This document shows positions 1 to 5,439 of a stretch of DNA of 8,047 nt, one piece after another. A program made the position numbers and the translations under genes. How positions within the stretch are numbered: position 1 is the stretch's first letter; every line of letters starts with the position of its first letter. Location: NCBI GenBank assembly GCA_013697395.1, contig JACCWY010000200.1, positions 1 through 8,047 of the forward strand, read 5' to 3'. Below the pieces are notes generated by a model, which saw nothing but the letters and a program-made list of their open reading frames with translations, was not told the origin of the DNA and did no database searches. This DNA comes from Chloroflexota bacterium (GTDB taxonomy: Bacteria > Chloroflexota > Limnocylindria > QHBO01).

Positions 1-14
1 GTCTCCTCGGGGAG

Positions 15-26
15 CCGTCATGACGG
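15..26. promoter_or_regulatory. 12-bp palindrome, copy 1 of a candidate operator pair
   Basis: CCGTCATGACGG reads identically on both strands. It recurs with a single base change at 67-78, so this is likely a binding site for a dimeric regulator. It lies about 175 bp upstream of the predicted transcription start of the aldehyde dehydrogenase. It may equally serve a divergent gene or regulator lying left of the window. The regulator family cannot be named from the site. Confidence 0.45.
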
Positions 27-66
27 GATGCCACTACTTCAGCCCCGTTATCGTTACAACAGGAAC

Positions 67-78
67 CCGTCACGACGG
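67..78. promoter_or_regulatory. 12-bp near-palindrome, copy 2 of a candidate operator pair
   Basis: CCGTCACGACGG matches copy 1 at 11 of 12 positions. The symmetry extends outward on both sides (GAAC at 63-66, GTTC at 78-81), with one extra C in the left arm. The start-to-start distance to copy 1 is 52 bp, close to five helical turns, so proteins bound at both sites would face the same side of the DNA. The two copies are the only occurrences I find in the window. Confidence 0.45.
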
Positions 79-177
79 TTCTTCAATTGTGGCCACATGC
101 TGAGGCGTGGCCGCGACCGCCGGAAGGGTCGAATGTCCCGGCCACGCCGGGAAGATGGCGCGAAACCCCGGCGGCGA

Positions 178-183
178 TAGAAT
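178..183 (+). promoter_or_regulatory. Candidate -10 box for the aldehyde dehydrogenase gene
   Basis: TAGAAT matches five of six bases of the sigma-70 -10 consensus, which stands out in such GC-rich DNA. It would start transcription near position 190 and leave a leader of about 40 nt containing the Shine-Dalgarno. No recognisable -35 hexamer sits 16-18 bp upstream. The perfect inverted repeat CCCGGC-CAC-GCCGGG at 137-151 lies where an activator would bind, about 40-55 bp before the start. The gene may therefore be activator-dependent; this is inference. Confidence 0.4.
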
Positions 184-216
184 CGGGGGACGCGCGCAGC
201 ACCCGGCGCGCACCGC

Positions 217-222
217 AGGAGG
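217..222 (+). promoter_or_regulatory. Shine-Dalgarno that fixes the GTG start of the aldehyde dehydrogenase
   Basis: AGGAGG stands 8 nt before GTG at 231. The reading frame is open further upstream to an ATG at 87, but that ATG has no such site. The extra 48 residues would also be low-complexity and unlike aldehyde dehydrogenases. The family's usual N-terminus (here TYRNLIGAEW) begins straight after the GTG. Confidence 0.8.
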
Positions 223-230
223 CGCCCCCC

Positions 231-1730
231 GTGACGAAGACGTACCGAAACCTGATCGGCGCCGAGTGGAAGGGTGCCGAGTCGGGAGCCACCTTCACGA
301 GCACGAGTCCGGCGAACCACGACGAGGTGATCGGCGAGTTCGCAGCGTCCGGGCCGCCGGACGTCGACGCGGCCGTCGCCGCGGCGCGCCGCGCATTCGT
401 CAGCTGGAGCGCCATGCCCGCGCCGAAGCGCGGCGAGATCCTGTTCCGCATCGCGCGCCTGCTGGCCGAGCACAAGGAAGAGCTCTCGAAGCTCATGACG
501 CGCGAGATGGGCAAGGTCCTGCCCGAGGCGCGTGGCGACGTGCAGGAGGCGATCGACGTCGCCTACTACATGGCCGGCGAGGGACGCCGGCTGTTCGGTC
601 AGACCGTGCCATCCGAGATGTCCGACAAGTTCGCGATGGCCATCCGCCGGCCCATCGGCGTGGTCGGTGTCATCACGCCGTGGAACTTCCCTGTCGCCAT
701 TCCGGCCTGGAAGCTCTTCCCGGCGCTCATCTGCGGCAACACGGCCATCATCAAGCCGGCATCGGACACGCCGGCATGCCTCGTCCGATTCGTCGAGCTG
801 CTGGTGGAGGGTGGCCTGCCCGATGGCGTCGTCAACGTGGTGACCGGGTCGGGCGGTGAGGTCGGCAACGCGATCGTCGACCACCCCGACGTCAGGGTCA
901 TCAGCTTCACCGGCCACACCGATACCGGCGTGGAGATCAGCACGCGCGCGGCGAAGACCCTCAAGCGCGTCAGCCTGGAGCTGGGCGGCAAGAACCCGAT
1001 CGTGGTCTGGGAGGACGCCGACCTCGACCTTGCCCTGGACAGCGTGATCTGGTCCGCCTTCGGCACGAGCGGCCAGCGCTGCACCGCCGCGTCGCGACTG
1101 ATCGTGCACCGTGCTGTCCACGACGATTTCGTGCATCGGCTCAGGCAGCGGGTGGGGGCCCTGGTGCTCGGCGATGGGCTGGACGAGAAGACCGATGTCG
1201 GCCCCGTCATTAACGAGGCCGCCGTCGAGCGCATCGCCTCGTATGCGGCGATCGGTCGCAACGAGGCCGACCTCGTCATCGGCGGCGAGGCGGCACGCGA
1301 CGGCGATCTGGGCAGGGGGAGCTTCTTCCAGCCGACGATCTTCACCGAGGTCAAGCCCGATGCGCGCATCGCGCAAGAGGAGATCTTCGGCCCGGTGACA
1401 TCGGTTATCCCCGTCGACGACTGGGACGAGACCGTCCGGATCGTGAACTCAGTGAAGTACGGCCTCTCGACCTCGCTCTTCACGCGCGACGTCAACCTCG
1501 CGTTCCGATCCATCCGCGACTTCGACTCGGGGCTTGGCTACGTGAACCACGGCACCATCGGCGCGGAGGCGCACCTGCCGTTCGGCGGGACGAAGGCGAC
1601 CGGCAACGGGCACCGCGAGGTGGGCCAGGCGTCGCTCGACTTCTTCAGCGAATGGAAGAGCGTCTACATCGACTACTCGGGCAAGCTCCAGCGCGCCCAG
1701 ATCGACACGACCTTCATCGACGAGGAGTAG
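231..1730 (+). CDS. NAD(P)-dependent aldehyde (semialdehyde) dehydrogenase
   Basis: This 499-residue cytoplasmic enzyme is of full length for the ALDH superfamily, which oxidises aldehydes to carboxylic acids with NAD(P)+. All catalytic landmarks are visible: TPWNFP with the oxyanion Asn152; Lys175 in IKPAS; the Rossmann-type FTGHTDTG (226-233); the general base Glu250 in LELGGKNP; the nucleophile Cys284 in SGQRCTAASR; Glu384 in EEIFGPV, which holds the cofactor ribose; and a C-terminal PFGGTKATGNGHRE (450-463). The C-terminal block recalls the alpha-ketoglutarate semialdehyde and aminoadipate semialdehyde dehydrogenases, but substrate class cannot be fixed by eye. Succinate, glutarate or aminoadipate semialdehyde are all plausible. 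The GTG start is chosen for its Shine-Dalgarno. The gene is followed after 74 nt by an amino acid permease, and a class-III aminotransferase that could supply its substrate lies at 5440-6810 on the other strand. I am sure of the family and unsure of the substrate. Confidence 0.93.
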   Translation: MTKTYRNLIGAEWKGAESGATFTSTSPANHDEVIGEFAASGPPDVDAAVAAARRAFVSWSAMPAPKRGEILFRIARLLAEHKEELSKLMTREMGKVLPEARGDVQEAIDVAYYMAGEGRRLFGQTVPSEMSDKFAMAIRRPIGVVGVITPWNFPVAIPAWKLFPALICGNTAIIKPASDTPACLVRFVELLVEGGLPDGVVNVVTGSGGEVGNAIVDHPDVRVISFTGHTDTGVEISTRAAKTLKRVSLELGGKNPIVVWEDADLDLALDSVIWSAFGTSGQRCTAASRLIVHRAVHDDFVHRLRQRVGALVLGDGLDEKTDVGPVINEAAVERIASYAAIGRNEADLVIGGEAARDGDLGRGSFFQPTIFTEVKPDARIAQEEIFGPVTSVIPVDDWDETVRIVNSVKYGLSTSLFTRDVNLAFRSIRDFDSGLGYVNHGTIGAEAHLPFGGTKATGNGHREVGQASLDFFSEWKSVYIDYSGKLQRAQIDTTFIDEE

Positions 1731-1792
1731 CGCATTGTCAACTGTATGCACCTCGGGTACGGATGGCAACCGGGAACTCTTGTCGCGGGGCG

Positions 1793-1804
1793 TAGAGTGG
1801 CAGC
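1793..1804 (+). promoter_or_regulatory. Candidate leaderless promoter (-10 box) of the permease gene
   Basis: TAGAGT at 1793-1798 fits the TANNNT form of the -10 box and ends 6 nt before the ATG at 1805. That spacing would place the transcription start on the A of the start codon, the arrangement seen in leaderless mRNAs of Deinococcus-Thermus and actinobacteria. No Shine-Dalgarno is present before the ATG. No good -35 hexamer is visible. A weaker alternative pair, TTGTCA (1735-1740) and TACGGA (1758-1763) with a 17-bp spacer, lies upstream. Confidence 0.35.
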
Positions 1805-3172
1805 ATGACGGCAGGGGCCGCGGCGCGCGAATCGGCGATCGAACAGCCTGAGCTGCGACGGGTCATCGGCCCACGTCTCCTCCTGTTCTTCGTCATTGGC
1901 GACATCCTCGGAACGGGCATCTACGCCCTGACCGGAAAGGTTGCCGGCGAGGTCGGTGGAGCGGCATGGATGTCGTTCGCGCTCTCATTCGTGGTCGCGC
2001 TCCTTACCGCTACCAGCTATGTCGAGCTGGTGACGAAGTACCCGAAGGCGGCCGGCGCAGCGCTCTACACGCATCGAGCCTTCGCGATCCCGTTTCTGAC
2101 GTTCCTGGTCGCGTTCACCGTCATGGCCTCTGGCCTGACGAGCGCGAGCGCGGCGTCGAAGGCGTTCGCCGGCGATTACTTGGCGCAATTCATCCAGCTT
2201 CCCACCCTGGTCGTGGCCATCGGCTTCATCCTGGTCCTGGCGGCGGTCAACTTCCGTGGCGTTGGCGAATCGGTCAAGGCCAACGTGGTGCTCACGCTCA
2301 TCGAGCTGACCGGGCTGCTCATCGTCATCGGCGTCGGGATACTGGCCTTCGTGCAGGGGATCGGGGAGCCGGGACGTGCCCTCCAGTTCAGAGATGGCGT
2401 CAGCCCGCTCGGCGGCGTTGTGAGCGGTGCGGCCCTCGCCTTCTTCGCCATGGTCGGTTTCGAGGACTCCGTCAACATGGCCGAGGAGACGACGGATCCG
2501 CCGCGGGTATTTCCGCCGGCGCTCTTCATCGGCATCACAGTCACCGGCGTGATCTACATCCTCGTCGCGATCATCGCCACCATGCTCGTACCGATCCCGA
2601 CCCTTGCCGAGTCGACCGGTCCGCTGCTCGAGGTCGTGAAGGCGGGCTCCCCGAACTTCCCGCTGGCGCTGTTCGCGGTCATCGCCCTGTTTGCCGTGAC
2701 CAACTCGGCGCTCATCAACATGCTGATGGCCTCGCGCCTCGTGTACGGCATGTCGCGCGAACGAATCATCCCGGCGGCGCTCGGCACCGTGCACCTATCT
2801 CGGCGTACGCCGTGGATCGCGATCATATTCACCACCCTGCTGGCGATCGGGCTCATCGCCTTCGCCGACCTGACCGCTCTCGGCGGCACGACAGCGCTCC
2901 TCCTCCTCTGCGTCTTCACCGTGGTAAACGCGGCCGTGCTCGTTCTGCGCCGCAAGCCCGTCGAGCACCGGCACTACCGAGCGCCCACGCTGCTGCCCAT
3001 CCTGGGGATCGTCAGCTGCGCCTACCTGGCCAGCCCGCTCTCCGGTCGCGACATCACGCAGTACGGCGTCGCGGGGATCCTCCTCGCCATCGGGATCATG
3101 CTGTGGTTCGTCAACCGCCTACTCGTGGGCCGCGAGGACTTGGACCCGGCGAAGCTGGCGAAGGGCGAGTAG
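1805..3172 (+). CDS. APC-family amino acid permease
   Basis: This 455-residue inner-membrane transporter has about twelve hydrophobic segments (approximately 24-43, 53-72, 95-117, 133-149, 160-183, 203-220, 240-262, 284-305, 336-355, 361-381, 394-410, 418-438). That is the usual size and topology of the amino acid-polyamine-organocation superfamily. The first segment carries GDILGTGIYAL (32-42), equivalent to the unwound Gly-rich stretch that binds the substrate's amino and carboxyl groups. FFAMVGFED (213-221) in segment 6 and SRLVYGMSRERIIP (310-323) after segment 8 are also typical. Substrate is not readable; a cationic or neutral amino acid, GABA or a polyamine are all possible. The gene starts 74 nt after the aldehyde dehydrogenase stop and has no Shine-Dalgarno, so it may be leaderless. 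Its position suggests it imports the amine whose aldehyde product the dehydrogenase oxidises, which is an inference. Confidence 0.9.
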   Translation: MTAGAAARESAIEQPELRRVIGPRLLLFFVIGDILGTGIYALTGKVAGEVGGAAWMSFALSFVVALLTATSYVELVTKYPKAAGAALYTHRAFAIPFLTFLVAFTVMASGLTSASAASKAFAGDYLAQFIQLPTLVVAIGFILVLAAVNFRGVGESVKANVVLTLIELTGLLIVIGVGILAFVQGIGEPGRALQFRDGVSPLGGVVSGAALAFFAMVGFEDSVNMAEETTDPPRVFPPALFIGITVTGVIYILVAIIATMLVPIPTLAESTGPLLEVVKAGSPNFPLALFAVIALFAVTNSALINMLMASRLVYGMSRERIIPAALGTVHLSRRTPWIAIIFTTLLAIGLIAFADLTALGGTTALLLLCVFTVVNAAVLVLRRKPVEHRHYRAPTLLPILGIVSCAYLASPLSGRDITQYGVAGILLAIGIMLWFVNRLLVGREDLDPAKLAKGE

Positions 3173-3268
3173 GTCGAGCAGCACCAGCCGATGACGGCGG
3201 TCGCAGCGCCGAGGGGACGTGTCGGGCGTCGCGACAGGCCCCACGCCGGAGTTGAACGCCGCGGTGGT

Positions 3269-3294
3269 GCCGGCCGGCTCGGTCCACGGCCGGC
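3269..3294. terminator. GC-only hairpin in the gap after the permease, possible terminator
   Basis: GCCGGCCG (3269-3276) and CGGCCGGC (3287-3294) form a perfect 8-bp stem around a 10-nt loop, about 100 nt beyond the permease stop. A smaller stem, TGTCG/CGACA (3220-3224 with 3232-3236), precedes it. No T-tract follows, so it is not a classic intrinsic terminator, and GC-rich DNA throws up such stems by chance. Apart from these stems, the 204-nt gap (3173-3376) shows only weak promoter-like sequence, for example TACGAC at 3327-3332. Confidence 0.25.
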
Positions 3295-3360
3295 TGACGG
3301 TCAGTTCGGTCGGAGCACGGGTCCGGTACGACCAGCACTTGCCGGCCACACTCGCCGGAT

Positions 3361-3366
3361 GGGAGG
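3361..3366 (+). promoter_or_regulatory. Shine-Dalgarno that fixes the start of the LON-domain gene
   Basis: GGGAGG stands 10 nt before the ATG at 3377. Two earlier in-frame ATGs, at 3191 and 3359, have no such site. The 3377 start puts the conserved LON opening (LPYFPL) at residue 3, as expected for the family. Confidence 0.7.
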
Positions 3367-3376
3367 ATGCCCCGCG

Positions 3377-4090
3377 ATGCACTTGCCGTACTTCCCGCTT
3401 CACACGGTCGTCTTCCCGCACCTGCCGCTCCCGATCCACGTCTTCGAGGAGCGCTATCGGGCCATGGCAACCGACCTGACGGCCGATGGTTCGCCGTATG
3501 CGGGCCGGTTCATCGTGAGCATGATCGTGGACGGCCCCGAAGTGGGCGGCGACGCGGCCACCCGACCGATCGGCACCATCTGCGAGGTCCGCAGCGCCGA
3601 ACGCTTTCCTGATGGCCGATGGGTGCTGCTGGCCGTCGGAGTCGGCCGCGGCAGGCTCGGCCAGCTCGATCGATCCGGCGCCTACACCCTCGTCGACGTC
3701 GAGCCGGTGGATGAGCCCGTCGGGGACGGCGCCGCCGCGATGCTCGCACCGGCGCAGCGTGCGCTGGATCGGTATGTGGCCACCGTGAAACGACTCGTGG
3801 TGCGAACGGCGTCTGTTGGGAACGATTCGCTCGAGACCACCAAGGTGGCCGCTTCCCTGGACCACATGCTCAAGCCGATCCAGCTGCCGGACGACCCGGT
3901 CGCCGCGAGCTACGCCATCGGCGGCATGCTCCAGATCGAACTGTCGCGCAAACAGCACCTGCTCGAGCTGCCGGACGCGGCCGCGCGGCTCCGCGCCGAG
4001 CTGGAGCTCCTGCGCCGCGAGTCCCGCCTCCTCGACGACGGTGCACTCCCGCCGGTCCAGGCTTCCGACATCGGCTACCACCCGAACTGA
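3377..4090 (+). CDS. Standalone LON N-terminal (substrate-binding) domain protein
   Basis: This 237-residue protein resembles only the N-terminal domain of Lon protease (the LON/PUA-like fold). It has no AAA+ Walker motifs and no Ser-Lys protease dyad. The opening LPYFPLHTVVFPHLPLPIHVFEERYR (residues 3-28) is the family signature: LPLFPL, a Pro-rich strand, then FExRYR. IGTICEV (65-71), the DGRW turn (79-82) and a helical C-terminal half (about 120-219) ending in a Leu/Arg/Glu-rich segment also fit. Free-standing LON proteins of about 200-240 residues are common in bacteria. Their role is poorly defined, and substrate or peptide recognition is presumed from Lon itself. The stop is 2 nt before the next gene, with which it is probably co-transcribed. 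There is no signal peptide, so the protein is probably cytoplasmic. Confidence 0.85.
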   Translation: MHLPYFPLHTVVFPHLPLPIHVFEERYRAMATDLTADGSPYAGRFIVSMIVDGPEVGGDAATRPIGTICEVRSAERFPDGRWVLLAVGVGRGRLGQLDRSGAYTLVDVEPVDEPVGDGAAAMLAPAQRALDRYVATVKRLVVRTASVGNDSLETTKVAASLDHMLKPIQLPDDPVAASYAIGGMLQIELSRKQHLLELPDAAARLRAELELLRRESRLLDDGALPPVQASDIGYHPN

Positions 4091-4092
4091 CA

Positions 4093-5253
4093 ATGCGACA
4101 CCCGAGCCGCGCGCCGATCCTTCTCGCGCTGCTGTTCGCCGTGACCGCGTGCGCAACGCCGGCGGCGACGACGCCGAGCTCCCCGCCGTCGGCCCCGGGC
4201 GGGACGTTCGCGCCAACCGCGTCTCCGTCGCCGACGCCCAGTGCCACGCCCTCGAACTCGCCGAGCCTCTCGCCATCCGCGAGCGTCGTGCCCACGGCAC
4301 CTCCGGTGACCGGGACCTCGTACACCGTCCGGAACGGCGATTCCCTATCCGCCATCGCCCGCTCGTACGGGACCTCGACAGGGCAGCTCCAGGCCTGGAA
4401 CAGCGGCCGATATCCGTCGCTGGCGACCAATCCGGACGTGATTGAGCCCGGCTGGGTCCTCATCGTGAGCGCCGATCCGAACGCGACGCCGATCCCCACG
4501 CCGGCGCCGACGCAGGCCCCCCAGCCCACCCCTCCACCGACGGGCGCCGGCTGCACCGCCAACAACCGCGTCGCGGCCGGAACGGCCCAGACCTTCGCCA
4601 CGATCCCCAATGCCGGGCCCGGTGTCGCCCTCACCTTCGACATGGGAGGCCGCATGGATCCGGCGGTCGACATCATGAACTTCCTCGTCGCCAACCGGGT
4701 GTGCGCCACCATCTTCGCGACCGGCGTCATGAGCAACACCGCGCAGGGTCAGCAGGTGCTGGGGATCATCCGCGCCCATCCTGAGCTGTTCGAGATCGCC
4801 AACCACACCATGTACCACTGCGATCTCGCGCGCGGCGGCGGCGGCTCACCCTCGACCGAGCCGTGCACGGGCGGGCCGTTCAGCGCCGACCGCATCCGCA
4901 AGGAGCTGACCGACGCCGAGGGCATCCTCGCCGCGGAGACGGGGCAGAATCCGCAGCCGTATTGGCGCCCGCCGTATGGGTCGCTCAGCCAGGGCGTCAT
5001 CGACGCCGCCGCATCGGTCGGCTACACGAAGACCTTCATGTGGGACATCGACACGATCGACTGGAAGCCGATCGGCGACGGCGGCCCGTCAGCCGAGCAG
5101 ATCGCGGGGAAGGTGATCGGGAACGCGGTGAACGGCTCGAACGTGCTCTTCCATCTTGGGGGCTACGAGACGCTCGACGCGCTTCACCTCATCGTGCCCG
5201 GCCTGCGCGACCGTGGCTTCGCCCTCACGAGCCTGTCCGACCTGCTGAAGTAG
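4093..5253 (+). CDS. LysM-domain lipoprotein with NodB-type polysaccharide deacetylase domain
   Basis: This 386-residue exported protein has a short hydrophobic signal peptide ending in a lipobox (VTAC, lipidated Cys20). A Ser/Thr/Pro spacer follows (about 21-73), then a LysM peptidoglycan- or chitin-binding domain (about 75-126, opening TSYTVRNGDSLSAIA), a second Pro/Thr spacer (130-150) and a carbohydrate esterase family 4 (NodB) domain (about 155-386). Such enzymes remove N- or O-acetyl groups from cell-wall glycans. Motif 1 reads TFDMGG (181-186): the catalytic-base Asp183 is kept but the usual metal-binding second Asp is Met184. Motif 2 is HTMYH (His238, His242), motif 3 WRPPYG (291-296), motif 4 DIDTIDW (318-324), and motif 5 contains LFHLGG (His354). 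A Gly-rich loop bracketed by Cys243 and Cys258 follows motif 2. There is no Shine-Dalgarno. The start lies 2 nt after the LON stop, which suggests translational coupling. Whether the altered metal site is active is open. Confidence 0.9.
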   Translation: MRHPSRAPILLALLFAVTACATPAATTPSSPPSAPGGTFAPTASPSPTPSATPSNSPSLSPSASVVPTAPPVTGTSYTVRNGDSLSAIARSYGTSTGQLQAWNSGRYPSLATNPDVIEPGWVLIVSADPNATPIPTPAPTQAPQPTPPPTGAGCTANNRVAAGTAQTFATIPNAGPGVALTFDMGGRMDPAVDIMNFLVANRVCATIFATGVMSNTAQGQQVLGIIRAHPELFEIANHTMYHCDLARGGGGSPSTEPCTGGPFSADRIRKELTDAEGILAAETGQNPQPYWRPPYGSLSQGVIDAAASVGYTKTFMWDIDTIDWKPIGDGGPSAEQIAGKVIGNAVNGSNVLFHLGGYETLDALHLIVPGLRDRGFALTSLSDLLK

Positions 5254-5280
5254 CCGCGCGGGCGCTCGGTGTGCGGCCAC

Positions 5281-5295
5281 GCCAAACCAGTTGGC
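5281..5295 (+). repeat. 15-bp motif GCCAAnCCAGTTGGC, copy 1
   Basis: This copy reads GCCAAACCAGTTGGC, a 5-bp inverted repeat (GCCAA/TTGGC) around a 5-nt centre. It lies 27 nt past the deacetylase stop, in the gap between two convergent genes. The following bases (CTTATGA) resemble the complement of those before copy 3 (TCATGAG), so copies 1 and 3 could also pair as arms of a larger imperfect inverted repeat. Function unknown. Confidence 0.7.
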
Positions 5296-5341
5296 CTTAT
5301 GATCGACGAGCGCAGCACTTCGGCCGTTCTCCGGTCGCCAC

Positions 5342-5356
5342 GCCAACTGGCTTGGC
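5342..5356 (-). repeat. 15-bp motif GCCAAnCCAGTTGGC, copy 2 (inverted)
   Basis: Read on the minus strand this copy is GCCAAGCCAGTTGGC, differing from the other two only at position 6. Its plus-strand left flank GCCAC (5337-5341) is identical to the left flank of copy 1 (5276-5280). It begins 61 bp after copy 1 and 51 bp before copy 3. Function unknown. Confidence 0.7.
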
Positions 5357-5392
5357 CCCTCGACCGAGGCAGCCCTGCTCGCCGGTCATGAG

Positions 5393-5407
5393 GCCAATCC
5401 AGTTGGC
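5393..5407 (+). repeat. 15-bp motif GCCAAnCCAGTTGGC, copy 3
   Basis: This copy reads GCCAATCCAGTTGGC, again differing only at position 6. CCGGTC precedes it (5382-5387), as it also precedes copy 2 (5331-5336). It lies 32 nt beyond the stop of the minus-strand aminotransferase. The three hairpins could act as a two-way terminator between the convergent genes, but they lack T-tracts. Confidence 0.7.
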
Positions 5408-5439
5408 ATCCGCGCTCTGATGGTGGACATCGCGGGCGG

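Noticed and set aside
1..23. End of a plus-strand gene at the TGA of 21-23
   Set aside because: Only seven codons would be visible, with nothing to recognise, and the TGA lies inside the 12-bp palindrome. It cannot be supported.
87..230. N-terminal extension of the aldehyde dehydrogenase to the ATG at 87
   Set aside because: The 48 extra residues do not resemble the family, cover the -10 box and inverted repeats, and lack a ribosome binding site. The GTG at 231 has AGGAGG at 8 nt.
54..1376. A 440-residue minus-strand open frame opposite the aldehyde dehydrogenase
   Set aside because: Its translation is rich in Arg, Asp, Gly and His with no motif, and it lies antisense to a gene with every catalytic residue of its family. 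It is a GC-rich shadow frame.
1966..3255. A 429-residue plus-strand frame overlapping the permease
   Set aside because: It is an Arg/His/Gly-rich frame-shifted reading of a clear 12-helix transporter, with no start signal.
3191..3376. Extension of the LON protein to the ATG at 3191 or 3359
   Set aside because: The added residues are Arg/Gly-rich and unconserved in type. GGGAGG sits before the ATG at 3377, and the LON signature begins at residue 3 from there.
3119..4300. A 393-residue minus-strand frame across the LON gene
   Set aside because: It is low-complexity and Arg/Ala/Gly-rich, and lies antisense to a recognisable LON domain and lipoprotein.
5276..5407. The three 15-bp repeats as a small CRISPR array
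   Set aside because: Spacing is unequal (61 and 51 bp), one copy is inverted, the units are too short and no cas gene is present.
5403..5420. TTGGCATCC... after copy 3 as a sigma-54 promoter
   Set aside because: The required GC element with TTGC at -12 is missing at the correct distance, and the next plus-strand frame is only an antisense shadow of the aminotransferase.
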